DNA from: Nocardioides sp. Root1257
Lineage (GTDB): Bacteria > Actinomycetota > Actinomycetes > Propionibacteriales > Nocardioidaceae
DNA length: 64,000 bases
Assembly (NCBI RefSeq): GCF_001425175.1
Contig: NZ_LMDV01000009.1
Coordinates: 461,614 to 525,613 of the forward strand
Reading direction: 5' to 3'
The notes under the pieces were generated by a model. The model was not told the DNA's origin. It searched no databases and saw nothing but the letters and a program-made list of their open reading frames with translations. The translations under genes and the position numbers were made by a program. Each line of letters opens with the position of its first letter. The first letter of the stretch is position 1. Positions 18,655 to 27,138 of the stretch are shown piece by piece.

Positions 18655-19869
18655 TCAGCGGCGGGTCTCGAGGAAGTCGGCGATCCGGCCGATCGCCTCC
18701 TCGAGGACGTGCAGGTCGGGGAGGGTCACCAGCCGGAAGTGGTCGGGGCGCGGCCAGTTGAAGCCCGTCCCGTGCGTCACCAGGATCTTCTTGGCCCGCA
18801 GCAGCTCGATGACGAAGGCCTCGTCGTCCTCGATCGGGTAGACCTCGGGGTCCAGCCTCGGGAAGCAGTAGAGCGAGCCCTGCGGCTCGACGTTGCTGAC
18901 GCCCGGGATCTCGTTCAGCAGCCGGCTCGCCGTCTTGCTCTGCTCGTAGAAGCGACCGCCGGGGAGGATGAGCTCCTCGATCGACTGGTAGCCGCCGAGG
19001 GCCGTCTGGATCGCGTGCTGCGCCGGGACGTTGGCGCACATCCGCATGTTGGCCATCAGCGTGAGGCCCTCGAGGAAGTCCTCCGCGAGCTCCTTGGGGC
19101 CCGAGATCATCAGCCAGCCGGCGCGGTAGCCGCACACCCGGTAGGCCTTGGAGAGGCCGCTGAACGTCAGGCAGAGCACGTCACTGCCGGCGTACGTCGC
19201 CGCGTGGTGGTGCACGGCGTCGTCGAAGATGATCTTCTCGTAGATCTCGTCGGTGAACACGACCAGGTCGTGGCGCCGGGCGATGTCGACCAGCCCCTTG
19301 ACGACCTCGGCGCTGTAGACGGCGCCCGTGGGGTTGTTGGGGTTGATGATCACCAGACCGTGGGTGTTCTCGGTGATCTTGGCCTCGATGTCGGCGAGGT
19401 CGGGGTTCCAGTCGTCGTCCTCGTCGCACTCGTAGTGCACCGCCGTACCGCCCGCCAGGGTCACGGCACCGGTCCAGAGCGGATAGTCCGGCGCCGGGAT
19501 CAGGATCTCGTTGCCGTCGTCGAGGAAGGCCTGGAGCACCATCGAGATCAGCTCGGACACCCCGTTGCCGATGAAGATGTCGTCGACGTTCACGTCGCGC
19601 AGGCCGTGCGACTGGTAGTACTGCGCGACCGCCGTGCGGGCCGGGTAGATGCCCTGGCTGTCGCTGTAGCCCTGGGAGTCGGGCAGGTGGTGCACGATGT
19701 CGGCGACGATCGCCTCGGGGGCGTCGAAGCCGAACGGCGCGGTGTTGCCGATGTTGAGCTTCAGGATGTGGTGGCCCTCGGCCTCCAGCCGCTGTGCCTC
19801 GAGCAGGATCGGACCCCGCACGTCGTAGCGGACGTTCTGCAGCTTGCGGCTCTGTCGGATCTTGCGCAC
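18655..19869 (-). CDS. PLP-dependent aminotransferase, AlaA/AspC-like
   Basis: This class I/II fold-type I aminotransferase (404 residues) has the PLP lysine in TFSGLSKAYRVCGYRAGW and conserved INPNNPTGAVYS and FTDEIYEKI blocks. The N-terminus (RKLQNVRYDVRGPILLEAQRLEAEG) is typical of the alanine-pyruvate group related to E. coli AlaA. It probably makes alanine, or another amino acid, from its keto acid. Start GTG at 19869. It is divergent from the GNAT gene across 61 bases. Confidence 0.85.
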   Translation of the reverse strand: MRKIRQSRKLQNVRYDVRGPILLEAQRLEAEGHHILKLNIGNTAPFGFDAPEAIVADIVHHLPDSQGYSDSQGIYPARTAVAQYYQSHGLRDVNVDDIFIGNGVSELISMVLQAFLDDGNEILIPAPDYPLWTGAVTLAGGTAVHYECDEDDDWNPDLADIEAKITENTHGLVIINPNNPTGAVYSAEVVKGLVDIARRHDLVVFTDEIYEKIIFDDAVHHHAATYAGSDVLCLTFSGLSKAYRVCGYRAGWLMISGPKELAEDFLEGLTLMANMRMCANVPAQHAIQTALGGYQSIEELILPGGRFYEQSKTASRLLNEIPGVSNVEPQGSLYCFPRLDPEVYPIEDDEAFVIELLRAKKILVTHGTGFNWPRPDHFRLVTLPDLHVLEEAIGRIADFLETRR

Positions 19870-19930
19870 CCCGCCATCCTGACAGGCCCGCGCCTACGAT
19901 GGCCCTGGGGTTTCATCCGTCGGAGGTGTG

Positions 19931-20572
19931 ATGTCGCGCAAGGTCGTCCGGCTGACGCTCGATCATCTCGAGGAGTTCGAGGCGCCGTGCCGCTCCTGCC
20001 TCTTCTGGGAGCTGGACCCCGTACGCCGCGACCGGGTCTCCGACGCGTGCGCGGAGAAGGACGCCTGGGTCTCGGAGGTCCTGCGGGAATGGGGCTCCTG
20101 CGGACGGGTGGTCCTGGTCGACGACGTGCCCGCCGGGTACGCCGTCTACGCGCCGGAGGCGTTCGTGCCCGGGGCTGCCGCCTTCCCGACGGCGCCCGTG
20201 TCGGCCGACGCGGTGCTGCTCACGACGCTCCACGTGGAGCCGGCGTACCGCGGCGGGGGGCTGGGCCGGATGCTGGTCCAGGGGATGGCGCGCGACCTGA
20301 TCGAGCGAGGCGACGCGGGCGCCATCGAGGCCTTCGGCGACCCGACGGGCCGCGGGGGTCGCTGCCTGCTCCCCGTCGAGCTCCTGGGCAGCGTCGGCTT
20401 CAAGACGCACCGCCCCCACCCGACCGCACCCCGGATGCGGATGGAGTTGCGCAGCGCGGTGAGCTGGCGCGACGAGTTCGAGTCGGCCTTCGGCCGGGTG
20501 CTCGGCGCGATGCGCCCGAAATCAGCACGAGGCCCGGCGCCGAAGGCGACGCGGGCCTCGCGAGAAAGCTGA
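19931..20572 (+). CDS. GNAT family N-acetyltransferase
   Basis: This protein of about 213 residues has the acetyl-CoA-binding core of GNAT enzymes in TLHVEPAYRGGGLGRMLVQGMARDL (near 95-120). An N-terminal cysteine-containing segment (EAPCRSCLFWELD) is conserved in actinobacterial relatives encoded near trxA and parB. The substrate is unknown. The start could be GTG at 19928 or ATG at 19931. The ATG is preferred because it is slightly better spaced from GGAGG (19922-19926). The C-terminus is basic and probably flexible. It converges on trxA with a five-base gap. Confidence 0.75.
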   Translation: MSRKVVRLTLDHLEEFEAPCRSCLFWELDPVRRDRVSDACAEKDAWVSEVLREWGSCGRVVLVDDVPAGYAVYAPEAFVPGAAAFPTAPVSADAVLLTTLHVEPAYRGGGLGRMLVQGMARDLIERGDAGAIEAFGDPTGRGGRCLLPVELLGSVGFKTHRPHPTAPRMRMELRSAVSWRDEFESAFGRVLGAMRPKSARGPAPKATRASRES

Positions 20573-20577
20573 GTGGA

Positions 20578-20904
20578 TCAGGCGATGTACTCGGCGAGCT
20601 CGTCGAGCAGCTTCGCCTTCGGGCGGGCGCCGACGATGCTCTTCACGACCTCGCCGCCCTGGTAGACGTTGATGGTCGGGATGCCGGTCACGCGGTACGA
20701 CGACGGCGTCACCGGGTTCTCGTCCACGTTCATCTTGAAGAAGGTGACCTTGTCACCGTGGGCGGTCGCGATCTCGTCGAGGATCGGGGCGACCTGGCGG
20801 CACGGGCCGCACCACTCGGCCCAGAAGTCCACGAGGACCGGCTTGTCGGACTTGAGGACCTGAGCCTCGAACTCGGCGTCGGTCACTGCACTGATGTTGC
20901 CCAC
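20578..20904 (-). CDS. trxA: Thioredoxin
   Basis: This 108-residue protein has the canonical active site WCGPC (Cys32, Cys35) and the cis-proline region GIPTINVYQGG. It reduces disulfides in cytoplasmic proteins and is recycled by TrxB, encoded 93 bases upstream. The start is taken as GTG at 20904 (VGNISAVTD), with AAGGGAA upstream. The open frame continues to 20955 but the extra residues are not conserved. Confidence 0.95.
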   Translation of the reverse strand: MGNISAVTDAEFEAQVLKSDKPVLVDFWAEWCGPCRQVAPILDEIATAHGDKVTFFKMNVDENPVTPSSYRVTGIPTINVYQGGEVVKSIVGARPKAKLLDELAEYIA

Positions 20905-20997
20905 GGATTGATTCCCTTCTAGGTGAACACGGAGGTCTGATGCACTCAACACCACCGTGCGGCGCGATGTTCCCCGCCGCTCCGGCGTACGGCGTGC

Positions 20998-21963
20998 TCA
21001 GGCCTCGACGAGCTCCTGGCTGCTCGCGGCGTGGTCGAGGTCGGCCAGGTAGCGCTCGGCGTCGAGGGCTGCGGCGCAGCCGGTGCCGGCGGCGGTGATG
21101 GCCTGGCGGTAGTGGTGGTCGACCAGGTCGCCGGCGGCGAAGACGCCGGGCAGGTTGGTGGCTGTCGAGGGGTGTTGGACCAGCACGTAGCCGTTCTCGT
21201 CGAGGTCGACCTGGCCGGGGAGCAGCTCCGAGCGCGGGTCGTGGCCGATGGCGATGAAGAGGCCGGTCGCGTGCAGGTTGCTGGTCGCGCCGGTCACGGT
21301 GTCCTCGAGGGTCAGCGACTCGAGCCGGTCGGCGCCGTTGATCTCCTGGACCTTGGAGTTCCAGATGATCTCGAGCTTGGGGTCGGCGAACGCCCGCTCC
21401 TGCATGATCTTCGAGGCGCGCAGCTCGTCGCGGCGCACGATCAGGGAGACCTTGGACCCGAAGCGGGTCAGGAAGGTGGCCTCCTCGATCGCGGAGTCGC
21501 CGCCGCCGACCACGGCGATGTGCTGGTCGCGGAAGAAGAAGCCGTCGCAGGTGGCGCACCAGGAGACGCCGCGGCCGGAGAGCTCGTCCTCACGCGGCAG
21601 CTCGAGCTTCTTGTAGCCCGAGCCCATGGCCAGGATGACCGAGCGCGCCTGGTAGGTGTCCGTCGCGGTCTTCACGATCTTGAGGTCGCCGGTCAGGTCG
21701 ACCTCGACGACGTCGTCGGAGACCAGCTCGGCGCCGAAGCGCTCGGCCTGGGCGCGCATCTCGTCCATCAGGGCCGGGCCCATGATGCCGTCGCGGAAGC
21801 CGGGGAAGTTCTCGACCTCGGTGGTGTTCATCAGCGCACCGCCGGCCGTCACCGACCCCTCGAACACGAGCGGGTTCAGGTTGGCGCGGGCGGTGTAGAG
21901 GCCGGCGGTGTAGCCGGACGGGCCGGAGCCGATGACGATGACGTCACGAACGGTGTCGGACAT
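20998..21963 (-). CDS. trxB: Thioredoxin reductase (NADPH)
   Basis: This 321-residue flavoprotein reduces thioredoxin with NADPH. The FAD motif is [21 protein letters not shown] at the N-terminus, the redox-active site is [10 protein letters not shown], and the NADPH motif is [12 protein letters not shown]. The C-terminal FAD block [11 protein letters not shown] is present. ATG at 21963. A sigma-R-like promoter lies 44 bases upstream (22007-22033). Together with trxA this forms the thiol-redox pair found next to sigM in mycobacteria. Confidence 0.96.
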   Translation of the reverse strand: MSDTVRDVIVIGSGPSGYTAGLYTARANLNPLVFEGSVTAGGALMNTTEVENFPGFRDGIMGPALMDEMRAQAERFGAELVSDDVVEVDLTGDLKIVKTATDTYQARSVILAMGSGYKKLELPREDELSGRGVSWCATCDGFFFRDQHIAVVGGGDSAIEEATFLTRFGSKVSLIVRRDELRASKIMQERAFADPKLEIIWNSKVQEINGADRLESLTLEDTVTGATSNLHATGLFIAIGHDPRSELLPGQVDLDENGYVLVQHPSTATNLPGVFAAGDLVDHHYRQAITAAGTGCAAALDAERYLADLDHAASSQELVEA

Positions 21964-22006
21964 GGAGTGTGGGTCTCCTCGGGACGAGTGGGTCTGCGAC
22001 CAGTAG

Positions 22007-22033
22007 AACCGATCGTAGGCGAGGAAACTTCCC
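22007..22033 (-). promoter_or_regulatory. Candidate sigma-R-type promoter for trxB-trxA
   Basis: On the minus strand GGGAAG is followed after 18 bases by GTT, one mismatch from the GGGAAT-N18-GTT consensus of thiol-stress sigma factors of the SigR/SigH type. It ends 43 bases before trxB. An overlapping TACGAT could serve as a housekeeping -10. The assignment rests only on motif match and the known biology of trxBA. Confidence 0.45.
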
Positions 22034-22054
22034 TGGCCGGGAGCGGACCGGGAC

Positions 22055-22735
22055 TCAGCCCGCGGGGACCGTCGTCGACCGCGTGGGCGTCGTCTCCCCG
22101 CACAGGTAGAGGTCGGCCTCGCGGGTGCCTCCCGAGGCCCGGCGGAGCACCAGGACGCCCGGCTCCCCGTCGTACCGGACCGCGATCCGCAGGCCGCGGC
22201 CCCAGGCCGCGTCGTTGCACCAGCCGGGCGGCGCGTCGAGGCTCGAGTAGTCGTTGATCCCCTGGTCGAGCTCGTCCTGCGTGCGCGCGGCGAGGGCGTC
22301 CAGGCCACCGGCCGCGTCGGCCCGGGCCAGCCGCTCGTCGAAGTCCTCCGAGGTCAGCCTCAGCACCCGACCGGGAGCGACGGCCTCGGGGGCGGCGGCG
22401 GAGGGGGCTCTGCCGCTGCCACCGCCGTCGTCCTGCGCCGACGACTCGGCGGTCCCGGAGTCAGCGTCGCCCGAGGCGCCGAGGTCGACCCGGCTGATCC
22501 CGACACCGACGACCACGACGGCCGCGGCGGCGACCAGGACGTTGCGCACGACGCGTCGCCGGCGGCGCGCGGCCAGGTCGACGACCGGCGCGGTGGACCG
22601 AGGCTCCGCGCCGAGGTCGGCCAGCACCCCGTCGAGCCGGGCGGCGACGTCGTCGGGCAGCGGCTCGTCGTGGCGCGCGTCGGCGAGGAGCCGGCGTACC
22701 TGCTGCTCCTCGGGGGTCAGGTCGGGGTCGGACAC
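22055..22735 (-). CDS. Single-pass membrane protein, probable anti-sigma-M factor
   Basis: This 226-residue protein has a cytoplasmic N-terminus (1-65), one membrane segment ([17 protein letters not shown], near 65-82) and an extracytoplasmic Ser/Asp/Gly-rich linker leading to a small folded region. That region contains a CND motif ([11 protein letters not shown]) and a second cysteine (LYLCGE) that could form a disulfide. Position directly after sigM and before trxB matches Rv3912 of M. tuberculosis, the anti-sigma partner of SigM. Sequence alone does not show a zinc anti-sigma motif. Start GTG at 22735. Confidence 0.65.
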   Translation of the reverse strand: MSDPDLTPEEQQVRRLLADARHDEPLPDDVAARLDGVLADLGAEPRSTAPVVDLAARRRRRVVRNVLVAAAAVVVVGVGISRVDLGASGDADSGTAESSAQDDGGGSGRAPSAAAPEAVAPGRVLRLTSEDFDERLARADAAGGLDALAARTQDELDQGINDYSSLDAPPGWCNDAAWGRGLRIAVRYDGEPGVLVLRRASGGTREADLYLCGETTPTRSTTVPAG

Positions 22736-22781
22736 GGGTGTTCACCTCCTCGGCGGTGGGAGTGGGGTGGTGCTGGTGGCG

Positions 22782-23483
22782 TCAACGCTCCACGACGGGC
22801 GGGGGGCCGCGCGGTGCGTCCGTGGGTTCGACGGTCGACGGCGGGACCGGGTTCCGTGCGGGCGTGTCGTGCGGGTCACGCTCGGCAGTGTCCAGGAGCG
22901 GCGCGAGCAGCTCGGCGAGCCGGGCCCGACCGCGCGAGCAGCGCGACTTCACGGTCCCGACGGCACAGTCGAGGATCTGGGCGGCCTCCGCGACCGGATA
23001 GCCCTCCATGTCGACGAGCACCAGCGCCGCCCGCTGGTCGTCGGGCAGGGTGCGCAGCGCGTCGAGGACCAGGGTGCGGCGCTCGACCCGGGCCGCGTGC
23101 TCCGCGGGGTCCGCCGCGTCGTCGGTCGCGGAGCGGAGCGAGCCACGGTCGCGCTCGTCGAGGTCGTCGGGCAGCGCCTCGGTACGACGTACCTTGGCGG
23201 CGCGGAGCCGGTCGAGACAGGCGTTGACGACGACGCGGTGCAGCCAGGTGGTGACCGCCGCGTCGCCGCGGAACGTGCCGGCCCGGCGGTACGCCGCGAC
23301 CATGCCGTCCTGGAGGCCGTCGGCAGCGTCCTCGCGGTTGCCCATCGTGCGCACCGCGACCGCCCAGAGCCGGTCGCGGTGGCGGGCGAAGAGCAGCCCG
23401 AACGCGTCCCGGTCCCCGGCGACGTGGGCGGCGAGCAGGTCCGCGTCGGTGAGGCCCTCGTCGGACCCGTCGGCGCCGCTCAT
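22782..23483 (-). CDS. sigM: ECF RNA polymerase sigma factor SigM-like
   Basis: This 233-residue group IV sigma factor has region 2 (DAFGLLFARHRDRLWAVAVRTMGNREDAADGLQDGMVAAYRRAGTFRG) and region 4 (LPDDQRAALVLVDMEGYPVAEAAQILDCAVGTVKSRCSRGRARLAELL). A non-conserved Pro/Thr-rich tail of about 35 residues follows. The ATG at 23483 overlaps the stop of the upstream pseudokinase gene as ATGA. The order DUF6049-murJ-pseudokinase-sigM-anti-sigma-trxB-trxA parallels Rv3909-Rv3914. Confidence 0.9.
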   Translation of the reverse strand: MSGADGSDEGLTDADLLAAHVAGDRDAFGLLFARHRDRLWAVAVRTMGNREDAADGLQDGMVAAYRRAGTFRGDAAVTTWLHRVVVNACLDRLRAAKVRRTEALPDDLDERDRGSLRSATDDAADPAEHAARVERRTLVLDALRTLPDDQRAALVLVDMEGYPVAEAAQILDCAVGTVKSRCSRGRARLAELLAPLLDTAERDPHDTPARNPVPPSTVEPTDAPRGPPPVVER

Positions 23484-25363
23484 CCGCGCACCGTCACCTC
23501 GGCGACCTCGCCGCGGAACTCGGAGCCGACCGCGGGCACGGACGTCAGCCAGACCACGAGGTAGCGGCCCCGCTGCGGCTGGTCGAGGGTCAGCTTCCGG
23601 GTGTCGTCGACGGTCCCGGTGGCGACGGGGGTGAGCCCGTCGACCGTCGTGGGCGCGGTGTCGGCGAGGTAGAGGGAGATCCCGGTCGCGCCGCCCCCCA
23701 CGGTGAGGTCGACCGACGACACGTCGCGGACGGAGCCGAGGTCGAGGACCAGGCCGACGCCGGACTTGAGGCCGCCGGGGCCGAAGTTCTGCTTGTAGTC
23801 CATCGTGTGCCACGACGTCGCCGGGTCGCCGTCGACGGCCAGCGGGGCCAGCTCGGGATACTCCTCCGGCGGGTCGCCCTCGGGGTCGAAGTCGGTCGCC
23901 CGCACGCCCGTGATCGGGCCGGCCGACGCCGAGGCGGGGGCCCGGCTGGTCGGTGCCGGTGTGGTGGGGTCGTCGTCGGGGACCGCGCCGAGCGGCGTCC
24001 GCCCGCGCCCGAGGTTGTAGGCGACGACCACGGCCACGAGCAGCAGGACGGCGACGGCGATCACGGCGGCCAGCCGCAGCCAGCTCCGGCCGGGGACGTC
24101 CTCGTCCGGCTCGTCGGTGGCCGGGATGGTGCCGGTGCCGGTGTCCCAGGGCCAGAAGCCGGCCCGACCGGTGCCGCCGGCGGCCGGCGGCGGGGGAGGA
24201 GCCGGCGCGGGGGTGGGTGCGGGAGCCGTCCGAGCGCCGGGCCGCGGCGTCCGCGCCGGGGCGCCGCCTGCCGGCGCCGGTGCGAACAGCGGCCGCTCCG
24301 GCGGCTCCTCGAACGGCGGCGGTGGAGGAGCCGCCTCGCCGGGCGCGTCCAGCCACGACACGTCGTCGGTCTCGTCGTCGAAGATCGGGAGGCCGGCCTG
24401 GGTCGGCAGCTCGGTGGGCTCCTGGGCGGCCTCGGGCTCGGGCTCCGGCTCCGGCTCGGGTTCCGGCTCGGGCTCGGGCGGCGGAGGGGCGGCAGCGCGC
24501 ACGGGCGGGTCGGCCAACGCAGGGAGCATCACGATCTCGGTGGTGTCCCGGTGCCCGGCGGCGGCCTCGGCCTCGACCAGCCCCGCGGGGTCACCGACGA
24601 AGACGGACAGGTAGTCGGCGATGCCCTGGGCGGAGCCGACGTCGTGGACCTCGCGGAGGCGGGCGCCGGCCGGCCCCGAGTAGGGGTTGACCACCTCGTC
24701 GCAGAGCGTGTCCAGCGGCCGGGGGATGCCGGCGCGGACCTGGCGGGGCCGCAGCACCCGGCCCTGCACGAGCGGCGCGTCGACGAGGGCGGAGGAGGAG
24801 ACCCCGGGCCACTTGCCGGTGAGGGCGCAGTAGAGGAGGCCGCCCAAGTCGGCGACGTCGGTCGAGACCCGGCCGGGCGGCAGACCGTGCATGGCGGCGT
24901 CCACGGCGTACCCGATCAGGCGGACGGCGCCGGTGCTGTCGACCAGGACGTTCTCGGGGATGAGCCGGCCGTGGCACACGCCGAGCTCGTGGCCCGCCGC
25001 CACGGCGCCGGCCACCTCGGAGACCAGCCAGGCCGCGCGGCGCGGGCCCAGCGGACCGGACGCGAGCATGATGTCGAGCGAGTCGCCCGAGCCCCACTCG
25101 TTGATGACGTAGCAGACGCCGTCGGCCCGGTCGGCGTCGAGCACCCGGAGCAGGCGCCGGTCGTGGATCGTCGCGGAGCGGCGGGCGGCCTCCAGCAGCG
25201 GCGCCGCGCGCTCGTCGTCCTCGGCGATGACGTGGAGGGCGACGTGCCGCTCGAGGACCCGGTCGTGGGCTCGCCAGAACCGGCCGCCCCCGCTCTCGGT
25301 GAGCAGGTCGACCAGTCGGTACCGGTCGGCGAGCACGTCGCCGGGCCGGATCGAGCTCGGCAC
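23480..25363 (-). CDS. Membrane-anchored pseudokinase with C-terminal beta-sandwich domain (MurJ partner)
   Basis: This 627-residue protein has a Ser/Thr kinase fold (about 8-265) that has lost its catalytic residues. The ATP-site lysine is His44 (VALHV), the HRD aspartate is Arg133 in HGRLIPEN, and the DFG aspartate is replaced in LIGY. A long Pro/Glu linker with an EP-repeat (near 300-320) leads to one membrane segment (about 424-446) and an extracytoplasmic discoidin-like domain. In M. tuberculosis the same parts are fused to MviN, whose pseudokinase binds the FHA protein FhaA when phosphorylated. Here the unit is separate, 70 bases after murJ. Confidence 0.85.
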   Translation of the reverse strand: MPSSIRPGDVLADRYRLVDLLTESGGGRFWRAHDRVLERHVALHVIAEDDERAAPLLEAARRSATIHDRRLLRVLDADRADGVCYVINEWGSGDSLDIMLASGPLGPRRAAWLVSEVAGAVAAGHELGVCHGRLIPENVLVDSTGAVRLIGYAVDAAMHGLPPGRVSTDVADLGGLLYCALTGKWPGVSSSALVDAPLVQGRVLRPRQVRAGIPRPLDTLCDEVVNPYSGPAGARLREVHDVGSAQGIADYLSVFVGDPAGLVEAEAAAGHRDTTEIVMLPALADPPVRAAAPPPPEPEPEPEPEPEPEPEAAQEPTELPTQAGLPIFDDETDDVSWLDAPGEAAPPPPPFEEPPERPLFAPAPAGGAPARTPRPGARTAPAPTPAPAPPPPPAAGGTGRAGFWPWDTGTGTIPATDEPDEDVPGRSWLRLAAVIAVAVLLLVAVVVAYNLGRGRTPLGAVPDDDPTTPAPTSRAPASASAGPITGVRATDFDPEGDPPEEYPELAPLAVDGDPATSWHTMDYKQNFGPGGLKSGVGLVLDLGSVRDVSSVDLTVGGGATGISLYLADTAPTTVDGLTPVATGTVDDTRKLTLDQPQRGRYLVVWLTSVPAVGSEFRGEVAEVTVRG

Positions 25364-25433
25364 TCAGCTCCCCTCGTCGGATTCACGGGACTTGACCGTC
25401 GCTCCGGTGGCCCAGGGCCATCGTAGGGCGCCG

Positions 25434-27131
25434 TCAGCGCCTTCGTGGGAGGGGCAGCCGGCGGGCCAGTGTGTCGACGATGGAGGTCAGCTCGGTGAGC
25501 CGGAGCGCGCGGGCCGTCCCGACCAGCACGAGACCTCCCGCGAGGCCGGCGACGGCGAGGGTCACGGCCGCCGCGACCCAGCTCCCGCCGTCCAGGAGCT
25601 CGTGGAGGAGGTACGTCGACCCGCCCGCCGCAGCGACGGCGAGGACGACCGCGATCGCCAGGCGCAGCAGGAAGCGCAGCAGCGTCGCGGTCTCCAGGCC
25701 GCCGACGCGCCGGGCCAGCATCGCGTAGGAGAGCGTGGCGCCGACGGCGTACGCCGCGCCGTACGCGAGCACCAGCGAGGAGGCGGTGTCGAGGTCGTCG
25801 AGGCCCCGGACCAGCGCGACCGCGGCGGCGATGTTGACGACGGCGACCACGCACTGGATCCAGAACACCTGGCCGTTGCGCTCGAGGGCGTAGAAGCCCC
25901 GCAGCACCAGGTAGTGCACGGTGAAGAAGACCAGCCCGATCCCGAACAGCGCGAGCGGCGGCGCGAAGAGGTCGTAGTCGTCGCGGCCGGCGCCGTACCC
26001 CCAGAGCAGGTGGGCCGAGTCGGTGGCCAGTACCGGCAGCAGGGCGGCGAACGGGATGACGAGCGCCAGGGCGCTGCGCATCGTCGATGACAGCGAGCGC
26101 GACATCGCGGCGAGGTCGCCGTCGGCGGCCCGCGCCGCCAGCCGCGGGAGGATCGCGGTCGCCAGCGAGACGGTGATGATCGAGTGCGGGACCATGATGA
26201 TCAGGAACGTCATCGAGTAGACGGTGTAGCCCGTGGCGTCGCCCCCGTGGCTGCCGGTGCAGGCGATGTCCGCCGTACCGCCGGACGCGAGCCGGACCAC
26301 GACCGTGTACGCGATCTGGTTGACGATGACGAAGAGGACTGTCCACACCCCGAGCTGGAAGGTGCGGGCGAGGCCGGTGCCGACGAAGTCGAAGCGCGGC
26401 CGGTAGTGGAAGCCGCTGGCGCGCAGGTAGGGGACGAGGATCAGGAACTGGGCGGCGATGCCGACGGTGGCGCCCAGCCCGAGCAGCAGCTCCTGCGCCG
26501 GGGTGAAGGCGCCGAACAGCTCGACCCCGCGGGCCGGCCCGAACACCAGCAGGTAGACGACCAGCACCACGATCGAGATCGCGTTGTTGGCGATCGGCGC
26601 CCACATCATCGGGCCGAACCGCCCGCGGGCGTTGAGCACCTGGCCGATCAGGACGTACATCCCGTAGAAGAACACCTGGGGCAGGCAGAGCCGGGCGAAG
26701 TCGATGATCGACTGGCGCTGGTCGTGCAGGCAGGCCTGGCCGAACGCCGGGTCCAGGAAGATCGACATCACCCAGGGCGCGGCGACCACGAGCAGGACGG
26801 TGACGAGGCCGAGGAACAGCCCGGCCAGGGTGATGATCCGGTTGGCGTAGGCCTCGCCGCCGTCGGGGTCCTGCTTCATGGTGCGCACCAGCTGGGGCAC
26901 CAGCACCGCGTTCACGACCCCGCCGGCGAGCAGGATGTAGAGCATGTTCGGGATCGTGTTGGCGATGTTGAACAGGTCCGCGTGCAGCACGTTGCCGATG
27001 GCCGCGACCAGCAGCGCGGAGCGGATGAACCCGCTGGCGCGCGAGAAGACGGTGCCGACCGCCATCACGGCGCTGTTGGCCAGGACGCGCTCGCGCTCGT
27101 CCTCCGGGCGCTCGTCGTCGAACGCGCTCAC
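25434..27131 (-). CDS. murJ: Lipid II flippase MurJ (MviN)
   Basis: This 565-residue polytopic membrane protein of the MOP superfamily has about 14 hydrophobic helices from residue 15 to 550. It moves lipid II across the membrane for peptidoglycan assembly. The N-terminus (NSAVMAVGTVFSRASGFIRSALLVAAIG) and PNMLYILLAGGVVNAVLVPQLVR are family hallmarks. Unlike mycobacterial MviN, it ends soon after the last helix (ARRLPLPRRR) and has no fused kinase domain. GTG start at 27131, seven bases after DUF6049. Confidence 0.93.
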   Translation of the reverse strand: MSAFDDERPEDERERVLANSAVMAVGTVFSRASGFIRSALLVAAIGNVLHADLFNIANTIPNMLYILLAGGVVNAVLVPQLVRTMKQDPDGGEAYANRIITLAGLFLGLVTVLLVVAAPWVMSIFLDPAFGQACLHDQRQSIIDFARLCLPQVFFYGMYVLIGQVLNARGRFGPMMWAPIANNAISIVVLVVYLLVFGPARGVELFGAFTPAQELLLGLGATVGIAAQFLILVPYLRASGFHYRPRFDFVGTGLARTFQLGVWTVLFVIVNQIAYTVVVRLASGGTADIACTGSHGGDATGYTVYSMTFLIIMVPHSIITVSLATAILPRLAARAADGDLAAMSRSLSSTMRSALALVIPFAALLPVLATDSAHLLWGYGAGRDDYDLFAPPLALFGIGLVFFTVHYLVLRGFYALERNGQVFWIQCVVAVVNIAAAVALVRGLDDLDTASSLVLAYGAAYAVGATLSYAMLARRVGGLETATLLRFLLRLAIAVVLAVAAAGGSTYLLHELLDGGSWVAAAVTLAVAGLAGGLVLVGTARALRLTELTSIVDTLARRLPLPRRR

Positions 27132-27138
27132 CGGCTGA

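Noticed and set aside
24430..24480. GGCTCCGGCTCC-type repeats, considered as CRISPR or satellite
   Set aside because: They are a coding EP-repeat in the pseudokinase linker with no spacers.
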